A stretch of DNA of 64,000 nt from Schistosoma mansoni (lineage: Eukaryota > Platyhelminthes > Trematoda > Strigeidida > Schistosomatidae), in contig NW_017386025.1 of assembly GCF_000237925.1 (NCBI RefSeq), positions 2,724,215-2,788,214 of the forward strand, written 5' to 3'. Shown here piece after piece: positions 36,272 through 47,897 of this stretch (the first letter of the stretch is position 1; each line of letters starts with the position of its first letter). The translations under genes were made by a program, and so were the position numbers. The notes beneath the pieces were generated by a model. That model worked only from the letters and a program-made list of their open reading frames with translations, was not told where the DNA came from and ran no database searches.

Positions 36272-36430
36272 TAGGGCTTCTATGTAAGTGCTTGCGTACT
36301 AGACCAGAAACTTTGGGTTCGATTTCCTGTGATCGGCCCATGAATGTGCACTGTTAAATAGTTCTTAACTAGAAAAAAACTGTCCATTGTCTCCTGATTT
36401 TCAATGATAGCATGAATAAGATCAATCCGT
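36272..36430 (+). repeat. Degenerate tRNA-headed SINE
   Basis: TAAGTGCTTGCGTACTAGAC, TTTGGGTTCGATTTCC (box B) and GAATGTGCACTGTTAAATAG mark an old plus-strand copy; the body is barely recognisable. Confidence 0.5.
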
Positions 36431-38044
36431 GGTGTAAACTATGAAAATATGAGGAAATTTTAGGACGGTACGTTTATATAAATGTGTGTGTTTTTGTGTA
36501 TATAAGAGAGATCTATATTGATTTATATTTAAATAAACAGGTTTAGATGTAAACATTGGAGGAGAAAACTACAGATACGATTGTAAAATGATAAAAGTCG
36601 ATAATAATAATAATAACGATGTATATTAATAAATTGATTTCGTTCTCCAGAGAAACTAGTTTTAAACCAGTCAATTTCTTAGCGCTTACTTTTTGTTGTT
36701 AGGAGATGATTACAAAAATCACTGATTAAATACTAATCTTATTTTTCAATATAATGACCTATGATAATTTATACGATATAAGCAGTGTTAAGAATATTAA
36801 TAAAAAGTTATGTAAGGGGATAATGATTTCTTTTTGAAAGTACCTTGTATGTTTTGTTTAGTTGTTTTACTGAATTCCCAATGTTGACAGGTGCTTATCC
36901 ACCTGAATACTGGTTACCAGTGTTCGACTTAAAATAAAATGTTCTTATGTCAGGTAATACATAGTGGGTGTTCTACAAAAAGGACACATATCAGTAGAGC
37001 CTAAAATTAAAACCGGTTGGTTTGATAATGTAACAAAATGATACTATTGTCATAAAATAAATAATGAATGAGCGTCATAAGGTCTATATAATAAGATAAT
37101 GTATATATTATATATATTTTAATCACATTTGTTAATTTTTATAACACATTTTTGTTTAAATTTGTAAATTTGAGCTGTGTGCAATTACAATCAGTAGTTT
37201 GGTAATAATAATATATTCATTCCAGCGAGGCGTAAACAATTAAACTATGAATGTATCCCCTTTACTTTGACAAATATATGTATCATTTTGAACTTTACTC
37301 GGATACACTATCGTAAACTGTATGGATGAATATATATGATTGTACAGTTTATGAATTAATTAACATTATCTTCCTGGAAATGTTAAACAAGTTAAATTAA
37401 ACTATCAGACTGAATAAAGAGAATTAAACTAAGAAAATGTTCCTTCTGACGAAACTATTTACTTAAGCTATACATTTGTATTTTTAGTTGTGTGGTGAAT
37501 ATATATGTCGATAGAAGGATAGAAACGATTGCATAATAAAGTGATTCAAGACTCCATTTATCAAATGAGATTACGTAATGATATATTTACCATACAAGTA
37601 TAAATACTAATGAACAGATTATGTAGAGAATTTCGTCAAAAATAAGAATTTCTTAGCTGAATTCCATTTTTAATAATGTCATTTGGTTATATTCGCATTA
37701 CGCATGACTGATATTATTTATCAAGATCTTGTTACATCTTCAAGACAGTTTATATCAGTTTGTGTAACTTTAGAAATATTTTAAATTGATATTCGAAATT
37801 CACAAGTCATCAGTCCTACTTCTTGTGTTTTCGACAACTCAGGAAGTGTTTTTTCTACCGTCTCCGTCGTTTTAGTTTTTATCTTTTAGTCTCTATTTAC
37901 GTCTGAACTCAGAAGAAACACTTTTTATTCATTGATTCCGTGATGTATGAGTTCATTAGTTAAGTATAGAGGTGAAGAAATAGCTTGATTTACAATGATC
38001 GATCATTAAGCATTAACCATTGTCTTATGTTTTCAGTCTCTACT
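36431..38044. other. No gene recognised
   Basis: AT-rich; no exon, RNA gene or family repeat supported. Confidence 0.4.
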
Positions 38045-38260
38045 GTTAATCCCACTAGTCAAGTATTAATGTGGCCACTAATCTGAATGATTTAAACATT
38101 ACACCCATTATATTCTAATTTTAGATGGATGAAAGTAATCAGAAAGAAACAATTAACTTGGGCTATATACTGGCTGGAACTCGTAAGCAAACTGTATCTG
38201 TAAACTTGAGGCAACTCAAGTCAGTCTGAGTTCCACGAGGACCATAATTCCTTCTAAATT
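38045..38260. repeat. Unnamed repeat family D, second copy
   Basis: Partial match to 31060-31290 in the same orientation (GGCTGGAACTCGTAAGC against GCTGGAAGTTGTCAG). Boundaries unknown. Confidence 0.3.
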
Positions 38261-38716
38261 TCAATAAATATTGTTTCTAGCTGACTGCATAAAACCATCT
38301 AATGACAATTTCATTACCTTAAAGTCTAAGATTCAGACTTTTTTAAAAGAAATATATTTGAATATATAAACAAATACACTTAAGCCTGATAATCTCACGG
38401 TTGATAATTGATTAACAAACACACTGTGTTGTTATAAGATATACTTATTTCTAAATACAATATATGAGCTCTTAAAAATGATGTAAAATACACATTCAAT
38501 TATTGCTCACATCTTGACAAAAAATATATTCTGTAAGGAATACAGTTACTTCTCATTATTATTACTAGATTTTCAACTTTACTTCATTCATTTCATATTA
38601 GTATGAAGTACCTACATTAAATGACCAGTTGTTGAAGAATCAATTCTAAGCTAAAATCCTGTTCATTATGGTTATCTTACTTAACAAACAAAACATTTTT
38701 AAGTGATATATAATAT

Positions 38717-39103
38717 TATATAGTTGAGATCATGAGTCAATTGAAGCTAGACTACCATGGAAAACCTGGGAGCACTGGGCGACCGTTCTGTCCGAGTGTG
38801 GGACTCAGCAGTGCGCATCCACGATCCCGCCCCGCGAGATTCAAACACAGGACCTACCAGTCTCGCGCCAAAGCACTTAACCACTAGACCCTTGAGCCGG
38901 CATCCAACGGTGTTAATGTCTAACTTCAACCAATCTCGAATCTTGCGAGGTGGGATCGTGGATGCGCACTGCTGAGGAGTCCCACAATAGGACGAAACAG
39001 CCATCCAGTGCTTCCAGGTTTTCCATGGTGGTCTAGCTTCAATTAATTCATAATCTCAACTATATAAATTTACTAAAATCTCCACAAACCCCCCTTCTGA
39101 TGA
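38717..39103. mobile_element. Head-to-head inverted SINE dimer with one TSD
   Basis: 38717-38934 is a minus copy from TAGTTGAGATCATGAGTC through hammerhead, box B and box A to the leader (TCTAACTTCAACCAAT). At 38935 it flips to a plus copy from box B through the hammerhead to the full tail (CCCCCTTCTGA). The pair is flanked by a perfect 13-base duplication, TGATATATAATAT, at 38704-38716 and 39104-39116. The two halves both contain the hammerhead and 3' body, about 145 bases in common, so one monomeric RNA cannot explain them. Confidence 0.9.
38966..39011 (+). ncRNA. Hammerhead motif, stem III decayed
   Basis: Stem I GCACTG/CAGTGC perfect, cores CTGAGGA and GAAA intact, stem II GTCC/GGAC intact; stem III reads ACAGCCAT, where CpG-type changes have removed two pairs of the ACGGCCGT palindrome. 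Probably weak. Confidence 0.6.
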
Positions 39104-39116
39104 TGATATATAATAT

Positions 39117-41170
39117 GTTTCGTTATTCTAAAAATTTCGTTTTTCTTTTTTTTTTAAAAAAATATGTATGTAAGAATATATTTTCATAAGGTGATACTTG
39201 TGTGTATAACATTTTCTCTATAGACTAATTCAGACTAATAATCTACAAGAGAATAGGTAATAATAGACGGGGAAAAAAACTTATAAATGCCTGAAATGTT
39301 TGCATACAATTATGTAGTAAATCAAATGCAAAAAGAAAGGAAGTTATAATGCTGGACTTAATTCAAATTTTATTAATTTTAAACTGATTAGGATTTGAAT
39401 TTCTAGATGTTATTGGACGTTATGTTTCACCATAGTAACAACTAAGTTCTTAATGTATACTGATACTGTACAATTTTTTATATTTGGTGTTAATCAACAA
39501 TTAATATATATTACCGCAACGGTTTACGTTACTAGTTATTTGAATGGACGATATTTCTGCTAATGAATGTGGATATAAATGAAGTGACTATTGACAAAGA
39601 TTATCGTATGGTGGTAGTATTTGAATAATGTCTAAAAATGGAAAAGGTCGTCTGTAATGACCACTTAGTGTGTTGTATCCAGCGCTTTTGGTGACTTTTC
39701 TATTCATGTTACGTATCTGAGTTTAGTTTTCATCTAAAATCTTTCAAATTTTAATGTTTCTCATATTTGTGTTTGTATTTTTTCTTTTGAGCTACACCAT
39801 ATTGTATATGTCTTTGAAGGCCTTCAATAAAATAGTTTTTTATCGGGTATTCGCTAACCAGAAATGCGGATCTCTTAGTAGATCTAGGAATTAGAACAAC
39901 GAGATATTGATTCCAACGATAAAACTGTTGAAACTAAACCACACTCCTAGTGAAATCATATTTCTTATAGGGATGGAATTTTAAATAAAACGATAACCAT
40001 TTGTTTCATGATCTTTAGTTTTATAAAGGGGATGATTTGTGAAGTCATTAAGCTTCATGGAATTGTTAAGAAATGGATTGTTATCTAAAAAAGAAAGGAA
40101 ATGATACTTTATGGATGGAAAGGTACAAGAATTCAAGAAAAAAGAAACGTGTAACTATCTATTGAACATTTATATCGATTAGCAAACTATTTCAGATTTT
40201 AAAAACTTTGCCAGATTGTATGGTTGTCCTACGTAGATTTGTTATACATGTTTCCTAAACTTGAGCCCAACGTAGTACTTGAGTGAGAAGACTAAGAACA
40301 ACTGGGAAATTGTATTGGCAACTCACTGGTATATATGCAAGCATATATCCCTCGGATGTTTGGACCAAACCTTGACGAGCTACACAAATGGTTTTAGTGA
40401 ATAGCATGTACTGTCTCACCTCACTCACAGACCATTCGACCCTGAAATAATATACGTTCACATATGCATGATATATCTGGGTTCGTTCATCCTATCAAAC
40501 TGAGGTTGAAATACCTCTTTTAGTAAAATATCGTCATGTCACCAAACAAAAATCTTTAAACATTGTTTTATTAATTAGTATAAGACTACCCATCAACACG
40601 AGATCATTATCGTGTTACTCTGAGAATTCACTTAAGTTAGAATTATACGTAATTAGATTTAAACTTAGTAACTTAAACATTGCAAACTCTCAGTGCAACC
40701 AGAATACCCTATTTCTGACTCCTGGTGTTTTGTAGTCTCATATTAGAATAAAGTGTAAATTCACAAATAACTGGTTTTCAGTGACCCCTCGGTTCATGTT
40801 AGCCTCTGGAATAAATTAAATTTGATTGTATACAAATGACTGGAAGATGTGTACGTATGTACCTTCACATATTGAATTATGATAACTGAGTTGTTGTTGA
40901 CTCTGTGTATACCAGTCACGTTTGAAAACTGTTTAACTGTATAGAAGGCACTCCGCTATTAAAAACGTTAAGGAGTTTAATAATCATATAAATACATACA
41001 AAACTTAAAAGTCTTCATTTCCAAGTCATATATTTTGTTGCTAATCGTTAAACTGTAAATTGTTATAAAGTTATTTTTAGATTGTCATCATACTATGTAA
41101 CTATATTTAACACTCTGCACACCTTTCATCATCATTACTAATGATAACGTATCTTTGTTTTTTCTTCTCT
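39117..41170. other. No gene recognised; upstream flank of host gene
   Basis: AT-rich. No exon or repeat family supported. The last few hundred bases would contain the promoter or an upstream non-coding exon of the gene that starts at 41215. Confidence 0.4.
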
Positions 41171-41180
41171 TATATATAAA
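41171..41180 (+). promoter_or_regulatory. TATA-like box before the host gene
   Basis: TATATATAAA lies 35 bases before the ATG at 41215, following a T/C-rich stretch. It could be a core promoter; the same T/C tract followed by an AG could instead serve as a splice acceptor for an upstream or spliced-leader exon. Chance is also possible in AT-rich DNA. Confidence 0.3.
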
Positions 41181-41214
41181 GTAGGCTACAATTTAACTGA
41201 ATCCTAAATAACTG

Positions 41215-41901
41215 ATGATTTTTGAAAGTGAAGACAACTGGAATGCAAAAAGTAATAATACATCAAGAAAACATTCAATTTCAATTTTATCACCTACAAC
41301 ATCTTCAATTGAGTCAATAGGGCATAATCCAAACAATAATATTAGTAGCAGTGCTATTAATAGAATGACAAATCATTCAAAATTTGACAATTTATCATCT
41401 GAATATAATCCAAGTCATAATAGATGGTCACCAGAACATTTTAATAATAACAATAATAATAATAATAAAGCAAGTAATTCAAATCGACATACACCTAATA
41501 AATATCTCACGATTAATCCATATTACAATATGGAGGATTCCAATGCATCTTCTTCTGAGACAAAAATCCAAATTTTGAAATCGATCGATAATGATGGTGT
41601 CGGTAGTGGTTTTACTAGTTGTACTAGTGGTAATATAGGTCAAATTGGAGTTATTTCAACTAATATTAATAATAATGATAATAATAATAATAATGCTATT
41701 GCTAATCCAGTTACCAATAATACAAGCAATAGTAATAATAACAATTTTGATATAGATTGTTTTCATTATCCATTACGTGAAGCAATGAATCAAGATCTAA
41801 TTGATTTACTACGATCACAAATATCGAAATTATTAGAAGAAAATGAAAAGCTTGTATCAAGAATTGACGATTATCGACAAAAGATAGCATTTATCGAACG
41901 C
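41215..41901 (+). CDS. Asn-rich coiled-coil protein, first coding exon
   Basis: An ATG preceded two codons upstream by an in-frame TAA opens 229 codons that end exactly at a strong 5' splice site (CGC then GTAAGT at 41902), phase 0. The N-terminal ~175 residues are polar low complexity, rich in Asn and Ser, with Asn runs at about 76-84 and 149-176 encoded by AAT/AAC triplets. From about residue 190 a helical heptad region begins (DLIDLLRSQISKLLEENEK, then LVSRIDDYRQKIAFIER), a coiled coil. The exon joins in phase with the one at 50691, which continues the helix. The function is not recognised. The later helix loosely recalls the LREAE-type coiled coils of EVI5-like RabGAPs, but no TBC domain is visible, so this is only a hint. 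Confidence 0.8.
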
Positions 41902-42063
41902 GTAAGTAATATATACGCACATACTTTTTTGTTTACTACGAAAATCTTAAATAGATTGCAAATGATATCTGATCATTGGGATTTCTTTTCATGAAGCGAT
42001 TAGCTGCTAACTGTTTAAAAATTCACATTTCATTAAGATAAAGATATTAGGACGAAAAATATT

Positions 42064-42328
42064 CTTTGATTAAGATTATGAATAGATTGATCTCAGACCA
42101 CTGTTGAAACTTGGATGCCGGCTGAGTAGTCTAGAGGTTAAGCTCTCTTAGTCTAGGCTGAAAGTCCTTGGTTCAAATCCCGTGTGCAGGATCGTGGATG
42201 CGCACTGATAAGGAGTCCCATACTTGGATGAAACGGACGTCCAATGCTTCCAGGTTTTCAATGGTGCTCTAACATCGATTCATGCATGATTTCAATCAAA
42301 AACTTAACAATCTATACAACCCCATACT
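42064..42328. mobile_element. Inverted SINE dimer, subfamily B, with one TSD
   Basis: 42064-42112 is a short minus 3' body (ATGAATAGATTGATCTCAGA) and 42113-42328 a plus copy with box A (CTGAGTAGTCTAGAGGTTA), box B (CCTTGGTTCAAATCCC), a decayed hammerhead (core ATAAGGA) and the alternative tail CAATCTATACAACCCCATAC. A 10-base repeat, GAAAAATATT, flanks the pair at 42054-42063 and 42329-42338. It sits in the host intron. Confidence 0.75.
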
Positions 42329-42338
42329 GAAAAATATT

Positions 42339-43411
42339 TAATTTCAATGAATTATCATCAGGTTCTAAATCAATAGTCAAGTGACCAAAGAAATTTTCTA
42401 GCAAATGCAGCTTTAACTAACGAATTGATGAATTAAACATTGCTTGTAAATGTTAAGATGTTTACATGAGAATTATGATTAAAATAAATACAGATAATAT
42501 AGCGTAATAGAAATAATAAATAACTCTAATATTTTACTACATAATGTTTATGAAGATACTCTTGATAATAATATGAATAAATAGGACATAGATGCTTTAC
42601 AGAAGGTAATACGCCAAAGACTAATAAGGAAGACGGAGACGATGATTTGTAGGAACTGAGTTTCTGATGGTGTGGAAAGACTGAAAAATGTGTGACTGCT
42701 AAGCTGAACGTCTAGAGGAGGTGAAGCATCTCATATTAGTCTGTTCTGTGATATGGCAATGATATATGACCAAGCGTCTTTAACTAGTACTATTTATCAA
42801 GACTAATAAGTTCAGGATCAACGACGAATGTTTATAAAATCATTCGAACCAATTAAATGGGATAAATTTATGCTTAAAAATATTGAAGGGAAGAATATAC
42901 ATACAGGAGGTGTACCTATTCGACTCTATTATCAAGATAAATACTGATTAGTGATTCTGAGATAGGAAACGAATCAGAACTTGATTCTTTTGAATGCACT
43001 GTTCTGGTTTTTTAATTCTTTTTGCAAATCGTTTCCATAGTTTGAAAAATTTGGACTGTAACCGCCTATGATGAATTTGTATTAATAAAGCAGATCACTG
43101 CGAATGATTGATTAGTGTTAGCCTTATGGTTCATCTGAACTGGATGTCTTAATATAGAACTATTGGTATTATTAACTAGGCATTTGCTATCAAATTGGCC
43201 TATATTCCTTGATTATTATTTCAAAGCAAGAACGGTTGATAAGAATTTATCAAAAACAATATTATTTTTTACAAAACCTGATAATAATTGACCAACTACC
43301 CTGCCATTTAATAAGTTAATCATGTTTCATCAAATAGATTACTATTATGGTCTAAAAATCAATCGGCTTTAGTTATACATTGTTTCTTAAAGAAATCTTT
43401 TACTCGACACA
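42339..43411. other. Intronic sequence without recognised feature
   Basis: AT-rich intron sequence; nothing supported. Confidence 0.4.
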
Positions 43412-43838
43412 GTAATAAGCAGACGAAGATCATCAGAACTATGTGATATATTAGTGTAATACATTTTGAACAATCTGATCACATATATACTTCTTACGAA
43501 CATTTGTGCATAAAAATATAAAGGTCAACTAGACAAATGTAGGTAAGAGACAAAAAATAATAAAGAAAATAATATGAAAAACAATGTGAAATTCACCAAT
43601 CTGGATAATAAGCTAATATTACCAGGGTAGGTTTCAGACGAGAACAGTTTATTATCCAGCGTAGTGAGTTTCACATTGTTTTCTATATTATCTTTGTTTC
43701 ATGTTACCTAAATTTGTCTAGTTGACCTTTTTGTTTTTATGCATGAATGTTCTTAACAAATAAATATGTGATCAAATTGTTCAAAATGTATTACACTAGT
43801 ATATCACATAGTTCTGATAATCTCCGTCTTCCTATTAC
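43412..43838. repeat. Fold-back element (200-base inverted repeat)
   Basis: Left arm 43412-43611, right arm 43649-43838, spacer 37 bases. Arms pair nearly throughout, for example CACATAGTTCTGATAATCTC against the complement at the left end and AAAGGTCAACTAGACAAAT against ATTTGTCTAGTTGACCTTT. It has no coding frame, and the arms match nothing else in this window. In the host pre-mRNA it would fold into a hairpin of about 190 bp. Confidence 0.88.
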
Positions 43839-43984
43839 ATTAAAAACTATTGCTCAGTTTCTAAACTTCTCAATACATCAGCTGAAGATGAAATAAGCAG
43901 TCTTAAGCACTTCATTTTCAGCATCTATTCCGATACACAACCCACATAATTACCAATATGAAATACAAGACCAGACAGTATCTC

Positions 43985-44259
43985 TGTGGTGTATGCTACT
44001 GATGTTGACAGATATAAGTAGTATGTATCATCAATCGAAAGTGGAATGCCTGGAGACAGAAGGTTGGGAAGATCGAAGAGAAGAGAACAAGAACAGAAGG
44101 TGATTAATGTAGAAACGAAGGAACAGTGAAGTCTAAGACGATTGATTGACATTTTGTAAATGAAGTATTTACTGTATGGTTCTCAGATTCTACTAAAACA
44201 TTCTGTATTTTGTATTCAAACACATTTGGTTGTCATCACTGGTGTTCTCATTCACTACA
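43985..44259 (+). mobile_element. Solo LTR, family B (older copy)
   Basis: 275 bases from TGTGGTGTATG to CATTCACTACA, matching 49018-49321 with more divergence (AACAGTGAAGTCTAAGACGA, TTACTGTATGGTTCTCAGA). No internal region adjoins it. Confidence 0.65.
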
Positions 44260-44573
44260 TCCCAATTAGTACATTTTACTATAAAAACTAAGTAATCAGT
44301 TAGTAATTAATCAAGAACTTTTTTCGATCTGTGAAAGTTATGACAATAATTTCTGATTAGTGAGATAATTTCTACAACGTGAGGTTGTTGAATTCCCCTC
44401 CCAACTCTTCTTCTTTACCCGGCTTTAAGATGGACAGTTGTCTAAGAGGTTCATCAGACGAAGTCATGACAATATATGAAAAGGTATAGCCTACAACTAA
44501 GGCTGTATAAAAACCCAACTAAACAATTGTTTAGTAAATAAATAGAATATCATGCAGTTAGTTCCCTTTATGA

Positions 44574-44791
44574 ATTTAAATAAAGACAGGACAAATATTG
44601 ATGCAGAATAGTATGAATTCATTACATTTCGTGGTTTCTCATCAGCTGCTTAAAACCAAATATTCATCCTATTTATAACCTCAATGCTAAAACTCTAATG
44701 CATATTTGGTTGTAAGCAGCTGATGAGAAACCACGAAATATAATGAATTCATACTATTCTGCATCAATATTTGTCCTGTCTTTATATAAAT
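44574..44791. repeat. Fold-back element (90-base arms)
   Basis: Left arm 44574-44663 and right arm 44702-44791 with a 38-base spacer. The arms are almost identical when inverted (CAGAATAGTATGAATTCAT, GTGGTTTCTCATCAGCTGC). Unrelated in sequence to the fold-back 750 bases upstream. High arm identity suggests recent formation or ongoing conversion. Confidence 0.88.
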
Positions 44792-44906
44792 AGAATAGAT
44801 TAATTCACTCAAAAGATAACTACCGAGGTTTCATATCTTCTATATTCATATCAATTCTACCTTCCAATGATCATTAGATCGATACTTATAAAGGCCACAA
44901 ATACCT

Positions 44907-45383
44907 TGTAGTGCCGTGCTTCGTTAATAGCTCACTTCGATAGCCATTATGGTACAAGTCTTAACGGTGTATAAAATCAGGAGGCAAACGGAAGCGGCAA
45001 CTACATTTTTATTGATGAATGATGCAGACCAGAAAGCTGTGGTCACATGAGCAAGTGTAAGCGAGCGAAGCAAAGATGATGCATTGTGGAGATGGCTGGG
45101 AGCCAACTCGAGAGCGAAGCGAAAACGATGCGTATTGGAGATGGCTGGGAAGCTAACTCGCCATGAGCAAGCATTACTCAATATTTATAATCAAACAAAA
45201 ATGAATGACAGACATATGATGAGTAGGATACGAAGGGTACACATATACGCTCATATAAAAGTATAGTCAAGGTCAATAACCGGATAATTAACAAGACCGA
45301 AATATGACTCAATGTATAGGTGAATTGGCTTGGCCAGTAACTAGAATAAAGTATATGGGCTTAACATATAAACCGATACTACA
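44907..45383 (+). mobile_element. Solo LTR, family C, with 4-base TSD
   Basis: 477 bases from TGTAGTGCCG to GATACTACA, a 6-base terminal inverted repeat, flanked by ACCT on both sides (44903-44906 and 45384-45387). A shorter relative lies at 54362. No coding region adjoins it; the small frames inside are incidental. The 4-base duplication fits Gypsy-class integration. Confidence 0.75.
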
Positions 45384-45928
45384 ACCTTAAACTCGTGATC
45401 ATGAGCTATTGATTCGTTTTTTTACCTATATATATATTCACTACTCGATTCATTTTAGATTAGTTTGTCTTTATATACGAAAGTAACCTAAGTATTAGCA
45501 ATATTATGAAATGATGACATAATTTCTGTTGTAGTCTATAGTGTGTTTCAATCAGAATTGAAGATTGAATCTAAAGTTTGTCAAGTGTGCTTCAAAATGT
45601 ATTTCATGTTTATCATTTGACAGTGATTGATATGAAATTGTTTTCTATCATGACATGAAGTTAAAAGAAGTACATTTCTTCGTTTAAAAAGCAATAAATT
45701 CCATGTTCTGTATAGCTCCGAATACTTTTTTCAATCCAAACTCTCAGGATTACACTGTTAAATATTGGTAAAGTTTAATTTTTCCGTCGAAATAACAGAA
45801 TGTTTACTTATTTACACAAGTGACTAGTTTATTTAAAGTATGTTAAGGTATAGAGAGAGTGTGTGCGTAAGGTTCGTTGATTTATCCAATTCACAAAATC
45901 TGTTAATGAACTAATGTTAACTACCTTG

Positions 45929-46445
45929 TGTTATGTCGAATGGGTGCATGCCCTGTTTGATATATATGAACGTGCTGAATCCCGCCAATCAGAGAGGAGT
46001 GAATTATCGATCAGAGCAATGATACACGAAAGCTGTATGAGCAATCTTGAGTACTTGTCAGTCCTGTTTTCTGCCTAGCCCAACCAGTTAAGTCCAGAAC
46101 ATCAATAACAGCCTCTGCAATATAGATCATTATTCACAAACATAATGTGTTTATATACCAAACAATTTGACCACATCTTACCATAAAATAGAAAATAACA
46201 TTTGTACAAGATTTGGCCAAATATGGCTTTGAATAAGGGGAACAGTAATTAATTGACTAGGGATAACTCAAGAGTGGTAAACCGTATAATAATACTTCAA
46301 AGGTCAAAATAAAACTCATAATAAAAGGAACATGAATATGAATAGTTAAGTTACTTAACAATTATACAATAGGGATTATACGTATCATATTGGTCCATAA
46401 AAAGTTCTCAAAATTACCATTCATAAATCTCCACGAGATATAACA
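45929..46445 (+). mobile_element. Solo LTR, family A
   Basis: 517 bases from TGTTATGTCGA to GATATAACA, very similar to 32904-33417. The flanking 5-base sequences (CCTTG and CTTTG) are near-identical and may be the target duplication. Confidence 0.75.
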
Positions 46446-47595
46446 CTTTGTTTGAAAGTAGGAATAGCTTTTATCAATACTACTTATCATCAGTAAGTAG
46501 TATATTATATTCTGTAAGTTCTTTACATCTGTAAAAAGGTATTACATTGAATTATTTATCGGATCAAATAGAATTGTGAACAGATCAATGATATTGATAA
46601 TGATAATTAATACGATTCGTTTTGGATTTAGTTAATAATTTCTCACTATACATTGATGTTTCTTATAATTTTTCTTATCGTTAAGGACTTCAGTGTTTAC
46701 TGTCGAGCTGTAAAGCATAAACTTTCTAAATTCTGCTAATTATTAGCATGCTTAGGTATTGATGTTCTTAAGCATTTAGTAATTCTGCTAAATGTTACTT
46801 GTATTTTTGATTAAAAGATGATCATTCAAAACTAGTGGTGATTCGTTTGATAGAGATCTTTGGAAGGATCACTGAACTATCTACGTAATTGTCTGTTTCA
46901 CCAATTAGCAGGTCATATTTTTTATTCTGCTTTCTTAAATTCCAGATGATCAGAAAACCTTTTGATGTGATATGCATCAGAACTTATTTCCTTGTTTAGA
47001 AAGGGTAATCACTGCCGTTTAATGAAAAAAAAATACTGCCACTGATTTACTGGAAATTCAACTACTTTTAAAGATGTTAGTCAGTTACGTAATTTGGCAT
47101 GGAATTGTTCAAAATAGTTATTGGATCTCTTGTAGATGTGTATGTGTATATAGAGTAGGATTCGATATAATCTGAAGAATTAGGTTATTTAAATAACATC
47201 TCTATTTTTGAAAGTTAGCATGACATGTTTTCTAATATTGATAAGTAATTCTTATAGATATTTGTAAATATTGTAATCCATAGATTACTAAAAGCGGAAA
47301 CTTACAATTTACCTTAATTTTTATATGGTTTAAAAAGAAACCACTTGAACAATTACACAATTGGCTTCAGTTACCCCCCCATTATGAATGTGCATTCACT
47401 AGATATAAATTTAACGAAGGACAGTAAAATCATTAACAATCGAATGATTGTGAATTCACTATCAATAGCGTTCATGAAAAAAATTCTTATCGGGGTAATA
47501 CATAGTTCCAAACTTTTATCTGTCAAATACACTTTAACTGATTACTTACGGATTACGTAACTGGTCGTAAAGGAATTTCGGAAACTTACTGAATG
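46446..47595. other. Intronic sequence without recognised feature
   Basis: AT-rich intron; the small frame at 47345-47560 has no supporting motif or splice sites. Confidence 0.4.
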
Positions 47596-47897
47596 GGTGT
47601 GAAGCAGTTATCTGCTGGAGACAATGGAAGATGATCACGCAATATCGTGGATTGACTGAATTTAGACATTAACACTATTGGATGCCCACTTAGTGGTCTA
47701 GAGGTCAAGAGTTCGCGTGAGACTGAAGGTCCTGGGTTTGAGTCCAGCGTGCGGGATCGTGGATGCTCACTACTCAGGAGTCTCATACTAGGATAAAACT
47801 GCGGTTCAGTGCATTCAGGTTTTAGATGATGGCCTAACACCTATGAGTTCATGATTTCAATGAAAGTCAACGATGTCCACAACCATATACTGATTGT
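47596..47897 (+). mobile_element. SINE subfamily B with leader, head and tail
   Basis: Leader (GGTTGACTGAATTTAGACATT-type sequence), box A (CTTAGTGGTCTAGAGGTCAAG), box B (GGTCCTGGGTTTGAGTCC), decayed hammerhead (GTCTCATACTAGGATAAAAC) and tail with CCACAACCATATACTGA. About 300 bases; the 5' part of the leader is poorly conserved. No clear target duplication. Confidence 0.75.

Noticed and set aside
38747-39004. Minus-strand 85-codon open frame with RTAESHTRTE
   Set aside because: It is a translation of SINE hammerhead sequence; similar peptides recur at every SINE copy.
44924-45266. Overlapping frames on both strands resembling small proteins
   Set aside because: They lie wholly within a solo LTR and have no independent support.
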